64,000 bases of DNA from Runella limosa DSM 17973 (lineage in GTDB: Bacteria; Bacteroidota; Bacteroidia; Cytophagales; Spirosomataceae). Below the pieces are notes generated by a model, which was not told the origin of the DNA, did not search any database, and saw only the letters and a program-made list of their open reading frames with translations. The stretch lies in contig NZ_KI519428.1 in assembly GCF_000482465.1 (NCBI RefSeq), positions 1-64,000 of the forward strand, in the 5' to 3' direction. Positions 26,940-36,413 of this stretch are shown here, one piece after another. How positions within the stretch are numbered: the first letter of the stretch is position 1; each line of letters begins with the position of its first letter. Position numbers and translations under genes: made by a program.

Positions 26940-28028
26940 ATGAAAAAATACGAAGAATATAACGCCTTAGATTTTGTTAAAGACGACTCATTCCGAGATT
27001 GGGTGCGTGGAAAAGGAGGCGATGAGGGTTTTTGGATGCACTTTCTACAACAACATCCCGAAAAAAAGGCGGACATTCGTCAAGCGGAGTTGCTTATTCG
27101 GGCCATGAATGTAGCGCCCGAATCACTCTCCGAAAAAGAAGTTCGCCAGGAAGTAACTCAGTTTTTGGAAAAAATCACCAAACCTTCTGACCAAGACGTA
27201 TCAACTCCCGTACGGGTTTGGTGGCAGCGTCCCCTCTATCAATTTGCGGCGGTCATGGCCTTCGTAATTCTTTCCTTTGGCGCTTGGTGGGCTATGAATG
27301 TGTACGAAAAAACGCCACTGATGGGTTCAATTACTGCGTTTGACAATTCACTGGCCGAAACGGTGAACGAAACGGAGGGTTTCTTAATGTTGACCCTACA
27401 GGATGGCTCCACCGTCAAACTTAGCCCTCATAGTCGATTAAAATACGCGCCGAAATTCACGGGTGAAAACCGCGAAGTGTTTCTGACGGGCGAGGCACTT
27501 TTTGAAGTAGTAAAGAAAAAAGAACCATTTTTGGTACAAACAGGTAAGCTAACCACCAAAGTATTGGGAACTGTTTTTACGGTAAGAGCTTACAAATCAG
27601 ATAATCGCGTAACGGTGCAAGTACGGTCGGGAAAAGTTTCGGTGTATTCAATTGATGAGAAAACCCCTGCTGTGATGACCACCACCAAAGGCGTGATATT
27701 GACGGCTAACCAAGCGGCGGTTTTTGAAGAAAAAGAAAAACAACTCAGTAAAACATTGGTGTTAGCACCGATTGTATTGCGCCCCGAAGCCATTATAAAT
27801 CACTACGAGTATGACGAAAGTCCACTACCGCAAGTTTTAAATCAATTAGAACAAGCTTATGGAATTCATTTTCAGTTTGACAATGAAAGCCTTAAAAACT
27901 GTAAAATCACCGCAACGCTTTCAAACGAATCCTTATATGATAAACTTAATTTACTCTGTAAAATCACGGGGGCAACCTACGAGATTGTGGACGGCCAAAT
28001 CATCTTTGACGCCCAAGGATGTATCTAA
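26940..28028 (+). CDS. FecR-family anti-sigma factor
   Basis: A 362-residue inner-membrane protein. The N-terminal cytoplasmic part (about 1-95) would hold the sigma factor, one membrane helix lies near 97-120 (FAAVMAFVILSFGAWW), and the periplasmic FecR domain follows (about 150-250, with LQDGSTVKLSPHSRLKY and LTGEALFEV). The end (about 280-362) is DUF4974, a SusC-signal-interacting STN-like module (YDESPLPQVLNQLEQAYG). The order sigma, FecR, SusC with an N-terminal STN domain is the standard transmembrane signalling chain. Confidence 0.93.
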   Translation: MKKYEEYNALDFVKDDSFRDWVRGKGGDEGFWMHFLQQHPEKKADIRQAELLIRAMNVAPESLSEKEVRQEVTQFLEKITKPSDQDVSTPVRVWWQRPLYQFAAVMAFVILSFGAWWAMNVYEKTPLMGSITAFDNSLAETVNETEGFLMLTLQDGSTVKLSPHSRLKYAPKFTGENREVFLTGEALFEVVKKKEPFLVQTGKLTTKVLGTVFTVRAYKSDNRVTVQVRSGKVSVYSIDEKTPAVMTTTKGVILTANQAAVFEEKEKQLSKTLVLAPIVLRPEAIINHYEYDESPLPQVLNQLEQAYGIHFQFDNESLKNCKITATLSNESLYDKLNLLCKITGATYEIVDGQIIFDAQGCI

Positions 28029-28161
28029 AAAAAAATCGGCAGTGGTTCCAGCACGGCCGATTTGGATTTAACTTTTTTCAAATGTGTGTCTAAGCTATCT
28101 AAAAAAAGATGGTAGTGAAGATGAATGTCTCAAAACCAATGTTATAAACCCAGACAAATTT

Positions 28162-31100
28162 ATGCAAAACCTTTTTACTGGTCAATTTTGGCTTCGAATT
28201 ATGAGGTTTACTTTGACGCAACTGATGGTTGCTGTGCTATTTTTGAGCATATCTCATGCCCACAAAATGCACGCTCAGGAACTCCTGAATCAACGACTCA
28301 CGCTAAGTTTTGAAAGCGCTGAAATCAAAAAAGTGCTTCAGCGCATCGAAAAAACGACAAATGTGCAATTTATGTACAGCTCCAACGTGATAAAAAGCAC
28401 GCGGCGTGTATCTCTAGCGGTTAACAACGAACGCTTGGCAGTTGTACTTGAAAGCTTACTTACGCCCATGGAAGTGGCATACGAAGTAGCAGGTAATCGC
28501 ATTTTACTCAAACGTGTAAAAGTTGAAAAAACGGCCACGCCCAATCAAACGTCTGTCCACCCAAACGAATTCGCCCCCATCGACCGACAAATAATCGGAA
28601 AAGTAATCGATGAAAGTGGGGGAGGGTTGCCTGGGGTAAGTGTGGTGGTCAAAGGCACAGCCAAAGGTGCTATTACAGACAGCGATGGTAAGTACAACCT
28701 CAGTATTCCAGAAGGGAATGTCACGTTGGTGTATAGTTTCGTTGGTTATGAAGCCCAAGAAGTTGCCGTTGGGAGCCGTACTACCGTAGATGTTACCTTG
28801 AAAGTGGACGTCAAAGCCCTGAGCGAAGTCGTGGTGGTGGGTTATGGTACCCAAAATCGGAAAGACGTAACGGGTTCTATCGCCTCTATCAGCGCACAGG
28901 ACATCAAAGATATGCCCGTGACCAACGTGGCAGAAGGGATGGCTGGAAAACTACCTGGAGTGTTGATTCAGCAAACCACAGGTGCACCTGGCAACAGTCC
29001 TTCGGTCAAAATCCGAGGATTTGGGTCAATCAGCGCAGGAAATGGGCCGTTGATTGTAGTGGATGGGCAACCCCTCAACTCAGGCGATTTAACCAATGGT
29101 AGCGGTCTTAACCTAATGAACCCCAACGATATCGAAAGTGTCGATGTCCTGAAAGATGCCTCTGCCACCGCTATTTTTGGTTCAAGAGGAGCCAACGGGG
29201 TAATGATGATTACGACCAAGCGAGGTAAGGCAGGACGTAGTCGTATCAATTTTGATTATTATACTGGCGTGCAAGAAATCAGCAAAAAAATGGACATGCT
29301 CAATGCCCAACAATTTGCGGAATTTAGCAAAGAAGCCTCCAACAATGCTTATTTAGAGCGCGTAACGGGTGCGCAGGCTTCTGACCTCAACAGCGTACGC
29401 GCTGCTGGAAATCGCTATCGCTACCCACGCGGCGAATACCCTGGCATCGACTTTGACAACCCTGCCTCTTTGAATTCATACGACTACCAAAACCTGATTT
29501 TTAGACAAGCACCCATCAGTAGCTACCAACTGTCGGGCTCGGGAGGAACTGAAAAAATACAGTACATGGTTTCGGGAAATTATTTGAAACAAGACGGTAT
29601 TATCAATACTTCGGGGTTAAAACGCTACACGTTTCGTTCCAATATCGACGCCCAATTGTCGCCAAAATTGAAAATAGGAATGAGCGTTAGCCCTTCTTTT
29701 ACGACCGAGCGCCGCGTCAATTCGGATGGCCACTGGGCAAGCAATGGTGTCATCAACGCCGCTTTATCGCAAGCACCTATCATTCCTATTTACCAAGCCG
29801 ATGGCGTGACTTACAACTCCCAAGCTTCGATTGCAGGAGCTTATGATTGGGCGGGGGTTACCAATCCCGTGGCTAACATTACGGAGTTAGACAATACGGC
29901 CACTACATTGCGCTTGTTGGGCAATACATACGCAGATTTGACCATCTGGAAAACCCTTAAATATCGGGCTACTTTTGGCGCTGACTTAAATTATTTCCGT
30001 CAAAATCAATTCCAGACATCGGCCATTCCTCTGAATCAATTGTTGCCTCCCAACGCCAATTCGGGGTCTTCGGCTACGCGCCAATCCATCAACTGGGTTA
30101 CAAGCCATACTTTAGGTTATAATGTAAGCTTAATGGCCAATCACTATCTGGATGCTTTGGTGGGTTTTGAATCACAAAAAAATGATTTTGAGTCAAATAG
30201 TGTCAATGCTAACCGATTCCCCAATGATATTGTACGTACAGTCAATGCGGGCGTTATCATCGGTGGTAGCTCTTTGCGCGATCAGTGGTCGTTGGCTTCT
30301 TATTTTGCACGGGTAGGTTATACTTACAAAGACCGCTATTTGGTCAATGCTTCTATTCGTCGCGACGGTTCATCGCGTTTTGGAGCCAATCAACGCTACG
30401 GTATTTTTCCTTCGGCGTCTATTGGTTGGCGCGTTACGGAAGAGCCATTCATGAAAAACATTCCGACCATATCAGAAATGAAACTCAAGGTAAGTTATGG
30501 TTTGGCGGGAAACAATGCCTTTTCTAATTATGGCTCAATCGGTATTTTGGGGGCAGATAACTACGTGTTCGGAAATGCGCTTGTCAATGGTTTGGCTACT
30601 TCTACCATCGGCAACGACAACCTAACTTGGGAAAAAAGCCGTCAAACAGATATTGGTTTGGAGTTAGGTTTATGGAAAAATCGAATCTTCTTCACTGCCG
30701 ATTATTATTCAAGAACTACCACCGATTTGCTACTTTCGGTACAAGTACCTACCCTCACAGGTTTCTCAACTGCCAGCCGTAATATTGGTAAAGTTGAAAA
30801 TAAAGGAATGGAATTTGGCCTTGTCACTCGCAACACCACGGGCAACTTGAAATGGATGACAGATTTGAATATTTCGTTTAACCGCAACAAAGTATTGGCA
30901 CTCGGGCCCACAGGCGATGCCATTAGAAGTGGTACGGGTGTGGGGGAAACCAACATTACAGTGATTGGCAAACCACTTGGAAACTTCTACGGCTATCAGC
31001 AATTGGGTGTTTTTAAAGACCAAGCCGATTTGGACAGCTACCCACACGATGCCACGGCGCGCCCTGGTGACGTGAAGTTTGCGGATATCAACAACGACGG

Positions 31101-31647
31101 TAAAATCAATGCTGATGACCGCACGATTATCGGAAATAACCAGCCTGATTTTATTTATGGTATGACAAATTCCTTGTCTTTCAAAGGTTTTGACCTTGGA
31201 ATTACCGTTCAAGGAATACAAGGTGGGCAGATTCTAAACTTGAGCCGCCGTTTTATTGAAAACTTAGAGGGAAGTCAAAATCAATTATCGACCGTACTCA
31301 ATCGCTGGCGTTCACCGCAAGACCCTGGCAACGGGGTTGTCCCTCGTGCCAATCAACGAACGACGGGCAACAACAATGCTATTTCGAGTCGTTGGGTTGA
31401 GAGTGCAAGTTACTTCCGAGTTCGTAATATCACCCTAGGTTATAACTTGCCAAAAGCAACCCTCGAACGCGTTAAAATCCAAAGCCTTCGATTGTATGGT
31501 GGTATCCAAAATGCCTTTACTTCCACCAAATACCTAGGCTTCAATCCTGAAGTGAGTGGTTACGAAAACGCCCTTACGGGTGGCGTCGATTATGGCTCGT
31601 ATCCATTGGCGCGTACGTACACCATAGGTTTGAATATCGGTTTCTAA
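28162..31647 (+). CDS. SusC/RagA-family TonB-linked outer-membrane transporter with STN signalling domain
   Basis: About 1161 residues from the ATG at 28162; the frame extends to 28084 but the signal peptide (FTLTQLMVAVLFLSISHAH) begins after this ATG. Order of domains: signal peptide; STN domain (about 50-115, RLTLSFESAEIKKVLQRIEK); carboxypeptidase-D-like beta domain (GKVIDESGGGLPGVSVVVKG); the SusC signature near a TonB box (VVVGYGTQNRKDVTGSI); plug domain (VAEGMAGKLPGVLIQ, LKDASATAIFGSRGANGV); then a beta-barrel ending in aromatic-rich strands (YTIGLNIGF, the outer-membrane end). It imports bound oligosaccharides by TonB energy, together with the SusD protein 19 bases downstream. The STN domain links it to the FecR protein. 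Confidence 0.95.
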   Translation: MQNLFTGQFWLRIMRFTLTQLMVAVLFLSISHAHKMHAQELLNQRLTLSFESAEIKKVLQRIEKTTNVQFMYSSNVIKSTRRVSLAVNNERLAVVLESLLTPMEVAYEVAGNRILLKRVKVEKTATPNQTSVHPNEFAPIDRQIIGKVIDESGGGLPGVSVVVKGTAKGAITDSDGKYNLSIPEGNVTLVYSFVGYEAQEVAVGSRTTVDVTLKVDVKALSEVVVVGYGTQNRKDVTGSIASISAQDIKDMPVTNVAEGMAGKLPGVLIQQTTGAPGNSPSVKIRGFGSISAGNGPLIVVDGQPLNSGDLTNGSGLNLMNPNDIESVDVLKDASATAIFGSRGANGVMMITTKRGKAGRSRINFDYYTGVQEISKKMDMLNAQQFAEFSKEASNNAYLERVTGAQASDLNSVRAAGNRYRYPRGEYPGIDFDNPASLNSYDYQNLIFRQAPISSYQLSGSGGTEKIQYMVSGNYLKQDGIINTSGLKRYTFRSNIDAQLSPKLKIGMSVSPSFTTERRVNSDGHWASNGVINAALSQAPIIPIYQADGVTYNSQASIAGAYDWAGVTNPVANITELDNTATTLRLLGNTYADLTIWKTLKYRATFGADLNYFRQNQFQTSAIPLNQLLPPNANSGSSATRQSINWVTSHTLGYNVSLMANHYLDALVGFESQKNDFESNSVNANRFPNDIVRTVNAGVIIGGSSLRDQWSLASYFARVGYTYKDRYLVNASIRRDGSSRFGANQRYGIFPSASIGWRVTEEPFMKNIPTISEMKLKVSYGLAGNNAFSNYGSIGILGADNYVFGNALVNGLATSTIGNDNLTWEKSRQTDIGLELGLWKNRIFFTADYYSRTTTDLLLSVQVPTLTGFSTASRNIGKVENKGMEFGLVTRNTTGNLKWMTDLNISFNRNKVLALGPTGDAIRSGTGVGETNITVIGKPLGNFYGYQQLGVFKDQADLDSYPHDATARPGDVKFADINNDGKINADDRTIIGNNQPDFIYGMTNSLSFKGFDLGITVQGIQGGQILNLSRRFIENLEGSQNQLSTVLNRWRSPQDPGNGVVPRANQRTTGNNNAISSRWVESASYFRVRNITLGYNLPKATLERVKIQSLRLYGGIQNAFTSTKYLGFNPEVSGYENALTGGVDYGSYPLARTYTIGLNIGF

Positions 31648-31666
31648 TCCCAAAAACGGTAACACA

Positions 31667-33100
31667 ATGAAAAGAAGATACATATACCTTACCGCCGTCG
31701 TATTAAGTTTGAGCGGTTGTAAAGAGAGTTTTTTGGCGCTTGCCCCTATTTCCTCTACCAGTACTGCTACTTTTTATAAAACTGGCAATGACATGGTGAT
31801 TGCCCTCAATGCGACCTATGGTTCACTTCAGTCGTCGGGGCAATATGGCAGTTACTACGTAGTTTCAGAAATACCATCCGACGATACTACACCCGTATTG
31901 TCAGGTTCGGTTACTGACCAAGATGAGTTTGATAAGTTTTATCTACGTACTACCAACCCTTTCTTAGCTACTCGCTGGAACGACGGCTACCGTGGTATTT
32001 ACCGTGCGAATGCTATTCTTGATCGGATTGCCGCAGTTACGATGGATGAGAACCTTAAAAAGCGGGTTGTTGGTGAAACCAAGTTTTTGCGGGCACTGAT
32101 GTACTTTAACTTAGTAAGGGTATTTGGCGACGTGCCTTTGGTGCTGAAAGAAACCACCGACCCTGCCGAAGGATATAACTTTGACAGAGCGGCGGTAACA
32201 GATGTATATGCCCAAATCGTCAAAGATTTGACTGAAGCCGAAGCAAGCCTTCCTGACCGATATACAGGCGTTGATGTAGGGCGTGCGACCAAAGGTGCGG
32301 CCAAATCGTTGCTCGGAAAAGTATATTTGACCCGTAAACAATACGCCGAGGCAGCAACAAAGCTCAAAGAGGTCATCGACGGTGCTGTATATGATTTGTT
32401 GCCCAACTACGCAGATGTATTCAAAGCGGCCAACAAAAATCATAAAGAATCGATTTTTGATATTCAATACAAAAAAGGCTCAATCGGAGAAGGCAACGGC
32501 CTTCCTAATACCTACGCTCCCGAAAATTCTGGTAATTCGGTGGTGCAGTTTGGAGGAGGAGGAAACAACCGCCCTACCGCCGATTTTGTAAATGCCTACG
32601 AAGCGGGAGATTTGCGCCAAAATGCCTCAATGGCAACGGGTTATACCAACGCCCAAGGAGTGCGCGTTGAGTACAATTACGTCCGTAAATATTCGGATGC
32701 TCCAACTGTCAGTGGTGATTCGGAAGATAATTTTCCTGTGTTGCGCTACGCAGATGTGTTGTTGATGTATGCCGAAGCTCTCAACGAAACGGCCAAACCT
32801 GCGGAGGCACTGCCTTATCTTAACCGCATTCGACAAAGAGCGGGATTAGCGGCAAAAGGCACTTTAAATCAGGCCGAAATGCGCCTAGCTATCGAGCAAG
32901 AGCGTCGTATGGAGCTGGCGTTTGAAGGACATCGTTGGTTTGATTTGGTACGAACAGGCCGCGCCATTCCCGTACTTACGGCCAAGGCACAAGCGATTGG
33001 CATTAAAGCCAGTTTAACTGAAAATAACCTCGTTTTTGCCGTTCCGCAAAGCCAGATAGATATTAATCCATCCAAGATTAAGCAAAATCCAGGGTACTAA
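31667..33100 (+). CDS. SusD/RagB-family glycan-binding outer-membrane lipoprotein
   Basis: A 477-residue lipoprotein with the lipobox LSLSGC (Cys18). The body shows the TPR-rich SusD fold: NDGYRGIYRANAILDRI, ETKFLRALMYFNLVRVFGDVPLV, ATKGAAKSLLGKVYLTRKQY, and the end block RLAIEQERRMELAFEGHRWFDLVRTG. It caps the SusC channel and binds oligosaccharide at the cell surface. It follows susC by 19 bases, and a terminator lies 65 bases after the stop. The bound sugar cannot be read from the sequence. Confidence 0.95.
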   Translation: MKRRYIYLTAVVLSLSGCKESFLALAPISSTSTATFYKTGNDMVIALNATYGSLQSSGQYGSYYVVSEIPSDDTTPVLSGSVTDQDEFDKFYLRTTNPFLATRWNDGYRGIYRANAILDRIAAVTMDENLKKRVVGETKFLRALMYFNLVRVFGDVPLVLKETTDPAEGYNFDRAAVTDVYAQIVKDLTEAEASLPDRYTGVDVGRATKGAAKSLLGKVYLTRKQYAEAATKLKEVIDGAVYDLLPNYADVFKAANKNHKESIFDIQYKKGSIGEGNGLPNTYAPENSGNSVVQFGGGGNNRPTADFVNAYEAGDLRQNASMATGYTNAQGVRVEYNYVRKYSDAPTVSGDSEDNFPVLRYADVLLMYAEALNETAKPAEALPYLNRIRQRAGLAAKGTLNQAEMRLAIEQERRMELAFEGHRWFDLVRTGRAIPVLTAKAQAIGIKASLTENNLVFAVPQSQIDINPSKIKQNPGY

Positions 33101-33164
33101 TTTTAGCGATGACAGCCTATTACGCGGCCATTTAAACTATATCTACCATTGTTAGAAATACAAA

Positions 33165-33195
33165 AAGAGCAGCTCTATGACATGGGGCTGCTCTT
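33165..33195 (+). terminator. terminator after the SusCD operon
   Basis: AAGAGCAGC at 33165-33173 pairs with GCTGCTCTT at 33187-33195, followed by GCTTTTTG. It closes the sigma-FecR-SusC-SusD transcription unit. Confidence 0.75.
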
Positions 33196-33295
33196 GCTTT
33201 TTGTCGGTAAGGTTAATCGTTAAGCAAAAGTTCTAGGGTAATTCAAAGTAGCCTCGGTAGAGGCGAAACATTTGTAGTAGCTCAAGGTGAAAGAT

Positions 33296-34543
33296 TTAGG
33301 TTTCTTTCAAATTCACCGTTTTCGTCGGGTCAATTTTTAGCCAAAGCAGCGCGGCCACAAACAAACAGCCCGCAATAAGAAACAAGGGAATGTTGAAGTT
33401 TTTGGTGTTTTCGACCACTATCCCAAAAATAATCGTGATGAAAAAACCGCCCATTTGTCCCGCAAAATTCATTGAGCCAGCTACCGTTCCTGCATTTCGT
33501 TTGCCAATATCCACACACACCGCAAAAGCAACGGGTAGCGCCAAATCTTTGGTCAACACACAAATGGCTAATAAATAACCTGCCAACTGGTCGTCGGGCG
33601 TAAGGCCAGCGGCTAAGAAAAAGAAACTGGATAAGCCCAAACCCGTGAGAGCCACGGCGCGACGGCCTACTTTTAAACCGTATTTTTTTGTCAAAAAATC
33701 GCTTAGAATACCGCCTACTATGCAGCCAATAGCCCCCAAAAAATACGACAGTGAAATGAAGTTTTTTGACTGTTCTTCGGTCATGTGGCGGCCTTCTTGA
33801 AAATAGGTAGAAGACCAGTTGGTGAAGAAATAGGAGCCGTAAAAAAACAAATGACACATCAACATCAACGCCCAGATGTCGGGATTGAGAATGATGGTCT
33901 TCCAAGGAATGGCGTGGTCGGTCTGTTTGAGATTTCTGCCCGTTTCAATCTCCTGAATTTCTTCTTCAGAAATGCCTTCCATGGTGCTGGGTTCGTCGCG
34001 GAACCAAATAAACCACGCCAACGCCCAAAGCGCTCCTGCGGCTCCTAATACGACAAACGCCCAGCGCCAACCCACCGCATGAACCAACGGAATGACCAGC
34101 AGGGGAGTAAGCGCCCCGCCGATGCGCCCCGCCGCCCAAATGGCAGATTGGGCACGGCCTACCTCGATGGCAGGAAACCAGCGCGAAATGGCAATGGTGG
34201 CGTTGGGGTAGGCGCCAGCCTCGCCCATACCAAATAAAAAGCGGACAACAAGTAGATAAAGAAAGTTGAAGGCCGTGCCCGTCAGTGCTGTAAAACCAGA
34301 CCACCAAAGTACGACCCGCGTTAAAACACGACGGGGGCCAAGGCGATCGCCCATGGCCCCCGTTGGGATTTCAAATAATGCGTATGCCAATGAAAATGCG
34401 CCTAAAATCCAGCCTAATTCTTGGTTGTTTAAACCTAAATCCGCTTTTACGTATTTACTGACGACGTTCATGCAAACGCGGTCAAGAAAAGTAATAATGG
34501 AAAGAGCGAATAAGAAAGCAAGCGTTCGGTAGCGATATTTCAT
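33296..34543 (-). CDS. MFS transporter of the anion:cation symporter (hexuronate/sugar-acid) family
   Basis: A 415-residue inner-membrane transporter with twelve hydrophobic segments. The N-terminal TM1 with FLDRVCMNV, the loop GDRLGPRRVLTRVVLWWSGFTALTG between TM2 and TM3, and RFLFGMGEAGAYPNATIAISRWFP are hallmarks of the ACS family, whose members import hexuronates, galactonate, glucarate and similar acids by proton symport. It lies 13 bases after the DUF1080 gene on the same strand, so the two form an operon, facing the SusCD cluster. Uptake of a uronic acid would fit with the CE15 esterase nearby; this substrate is an inference. Confidence 0.88.
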   Translation of the reverse strand: MKYRYRTLAFLFALSIITFLDRVCMNVVSKYVKADLGLNNQELGWILGAFSLAYALFEIPTGAMGDRLGPRRVLTRVVLWWSGFTALTGTAFNFLYLLVVRFLFGMGEAGAYPNATIAISRWFPAIEVGRAQSAIWAAGRIGGALTPLLVIPLVHAVGWRWAFVVLGAAGALWALAWFIWFRDEPSTMEGISEEEIQEIETGRNLKQTDHAIPWKTIILNPDIWALMLMCHLFFYGSYFFTNWSSTYFQEGRHMTEEQSKNFISLSYFLGAIGCIVGGILSDFLTKKYGLKVGRRAVALTGLGLSSFFFLAAGLTPDDQLAGYLLAICVLTKDLALPVAFAVCVDIGKRNAGTVAGSMNFAGQMGGFFITIIFGIVVENTKNFNIPLFLIAGCLFVAALLWLKIDPTKTVNLKET

Positions 34544-34556
34544 AAGTTAGGTTTAG

Positions 34557-36347
34557 TTACCACATCAGCGAATAATTGATTTTTGACGCTGCTGGCACTA
34601 CTAACTCTTGATTTCCGCCAATGGTTCGGATAGCCGCTCCGTCAGCTTGAATATAGTAACTTTTATCGACAACAAAGGTATTGTCGCTGATTTTTACAAT
34701 TTCTTTTCCCATTGCCAAACGGCATTTCAACGTCGCAGGAATAGTTCCTGTAATGCGAAGCTCGCGGTTCAAGAATTTGCTATCAGCGTCTGGGCGAATT
34801 TGGTCTTCAACTTTTACGCCAGCTACGTCGTACTTGAACGTAGGACGACCTGCGGCGTCGATTTCGTATCCGCGTTGACGGAAGCCATCGGTTTCGCCGT
34901 ATGAAGCAGGCCAAGCCGTTTGGTCACTGGCAATCAAGGCCAAAGTAGGTTGGTTGCTAAGATTCAAAACGCTTCCTTGAGGAATGCTCATGCCATTGCC
35001 ACGGTCGTTCCACATGGGTGTCACGTCCAAGAAATCGCCTTTCCACACGCGAGCCAATGCTCCTTTTTCTAGGTTGACGGCGTAATGGATGCCTGTTGGC
35101 TCACCTACCGAAATCCCGTGTGAAACGTTTTCGTTGAAACTACGGAAAAAGCTACGGTGAACTACTGGCGTGCTGCCTGGCGCAACAAGAATAGGGTTGG
35201 TAGGGCTGCTAAGGTTAACAGATCCCAATCCTTGCAATTCGATGGCACGGTTAAAGTCACTTTCTATCGACAAACCGAGCGATGATTTTGCCCAGTCGGT
35301 ATTTTTGTTGTAAACGTACTCAAATGGTACTTCGCCTGCTGGCAAGGTAACTTTGGCCTGACCATCCCACCATTTCCATTTTAAAATTTCTTCGTTGTTT
35401 ACCCGAAGGATGCCATTACCACCGTTGTGTACGGTTTGGAAACGATACTCTCCAGCGACAGGTACAACCAATTTTCCCGTAAAACGCAACAGATAGCCGT
35501 TGTCTTTGTTGGCGACATCGTACGTAAGTTTTTCCAACGAACCCTCTTTGACCAATTTGGTTTTGCTGTAATCAGGCTCGGCCATGAAAATCCCGTCGTA
35601 CTGAGCGTATTTTAGGTCTTTCAATTGAGGCACTTGTTCGCCGTATTGCTTCACCGATAGGTTACGGAAAGCTACGCAGCCGTGGTCTCCCTGAATAAGA
35701 ATGGGGCCTTTGGCTACTTCTCCGTCAAGACTGCCACGGGTAGGGCCAGCAAGTTCTACGTTTTCCTGAACTGTGATGCCGTTGACCTCAATTTTTAAGA
35801 CTTTTGCATTGGCGATTTTTTTACCAGCACCGTCGAAACGAGGCGCTTGGAAAATGATTTTCATGTGCTGCCACAAACCTGGTGCTTTGCTGGCATTCAT
35901 GCGAGGGGCATAGCCTTCATATCCTTTTTGTCCACTTGGTCTAGATTCATCCCAACGTTCATAGATAGCACCCAAGTCGTGCGCGTGGGGTTGACGTACG
36001 CCCCAGCTATCAAATAATTGGATTTCGTACCGACCTTGTAGGTAAAAGCCTGAGTTGGAGCCTCTGGCCATCATAAAGTCAAACTCTACGTCGGCATCAC
36101 CGTGTTCAAAATTGGAGAGTAAATCGTACTGACGACCGTATTTTCCTTTGGGATGAATACAAGCCAACACACCCTTCCCCGCAGTGGTGCTCATGGCATT
36201 GTTTTGAGCAAGGTCAACTACGGCATCTCCTACAATTGACCAGTTGGCAGAGGGGTTTTTGAAGGAGCTCAGGTCATTTAAAGAAACGGTTTGGCTTTTT
36301 ACGACTAACGAAACAAGACTAAAAAGCGGTACTAATTTGCGTATCAT
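34557..36347 (-). CDS. secreted DUF1080 and PA14 domain protein
   Basis: A 596-residue protein with a signal peptide. Residues about 20-235 are a DUF1080 (3-keto-disaccharide hydrolase-like, concanavalin-type) domain with SNFEHGDADVEFDFMMARGSNSG, YLQGRYEIQLFDSWG and the closing IQGDHGCVAFRNLSVKQYG. Residues about 250-365 form a PA14 carbohydrate-binding module (EYRFQTVHNGGNGILRVNNE). The C-terminal 230 residues (FNENVSHGISVG onward) are a beta-rich domain that I do not recognise. It shares an operon with the ACS transporter. DUF1080 proteins are common in Bacteroidota sugar-use loci; some act on 3-keto-glycosides. Exact activity unknown. Confidence 0.85.
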   Translation of the reverse strand: MIRKLVPLFSLVSLVVKSQTVSLNDLSSFKNPSANWSIVGDAVVDLAQNNAMSTTAGKGVLACIHPKGKYGRQYDLLSNFEHGDADVEFDFMMARGSNSGFYLQGRYEIQLFDSWGVRQPHAHDLGAIYERWDESRPSGQKGYEGYAPRMNASKAPGLWQHMKIIFQAPRFDGAGKKIANAKVLKIEVNGITVQENVELAGPTRGSLDGEVAKGPILIQGDHGCVAFRNLSVKQYGEQVPQLKDLKYAQYDGIFMAEPDYSKTKLVKEGSLEKLTYDVANKDNGYLLRFTGKLVVPVAGEYRFQTVHNGGNGILRVNNEEILKWKWWDGQAKVTLPAGEVPFEYVYNKNTDWAKSSLGLSIESDFNRAIELQGLGSVNLSSPTNPILVAPGSTPVVHRSFFRSFNENVSHGISVGEPTGIHYAVNLEKGALARVWKGDFLDVTPMWNDRGNGMSIPQGSVLNLSNQPTLALIASDQTAWPASYGETDGFRQRGYEIDAAGRPTFKYDVAGVKVEDQIRPDADSKFLNRELRITGTIPATLKCRLAMGKEIVKISDNTFVVDKSYYIQADGAAIRTIGGNQELVVPAASKINYSLMW

Positions 36348-36413
36348 GTTGGTTTGTTAAAATGTGCCTTTCGGCAGCGATGGTATTGGATTACGTGTTA
36401 AAGTCAAATCGTA

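Noticed and set aside
28084-28161. Longer SusC N-terminus
   Set aside because: It would bury the signal peptide; the ATG at 28162 is the sensible start.
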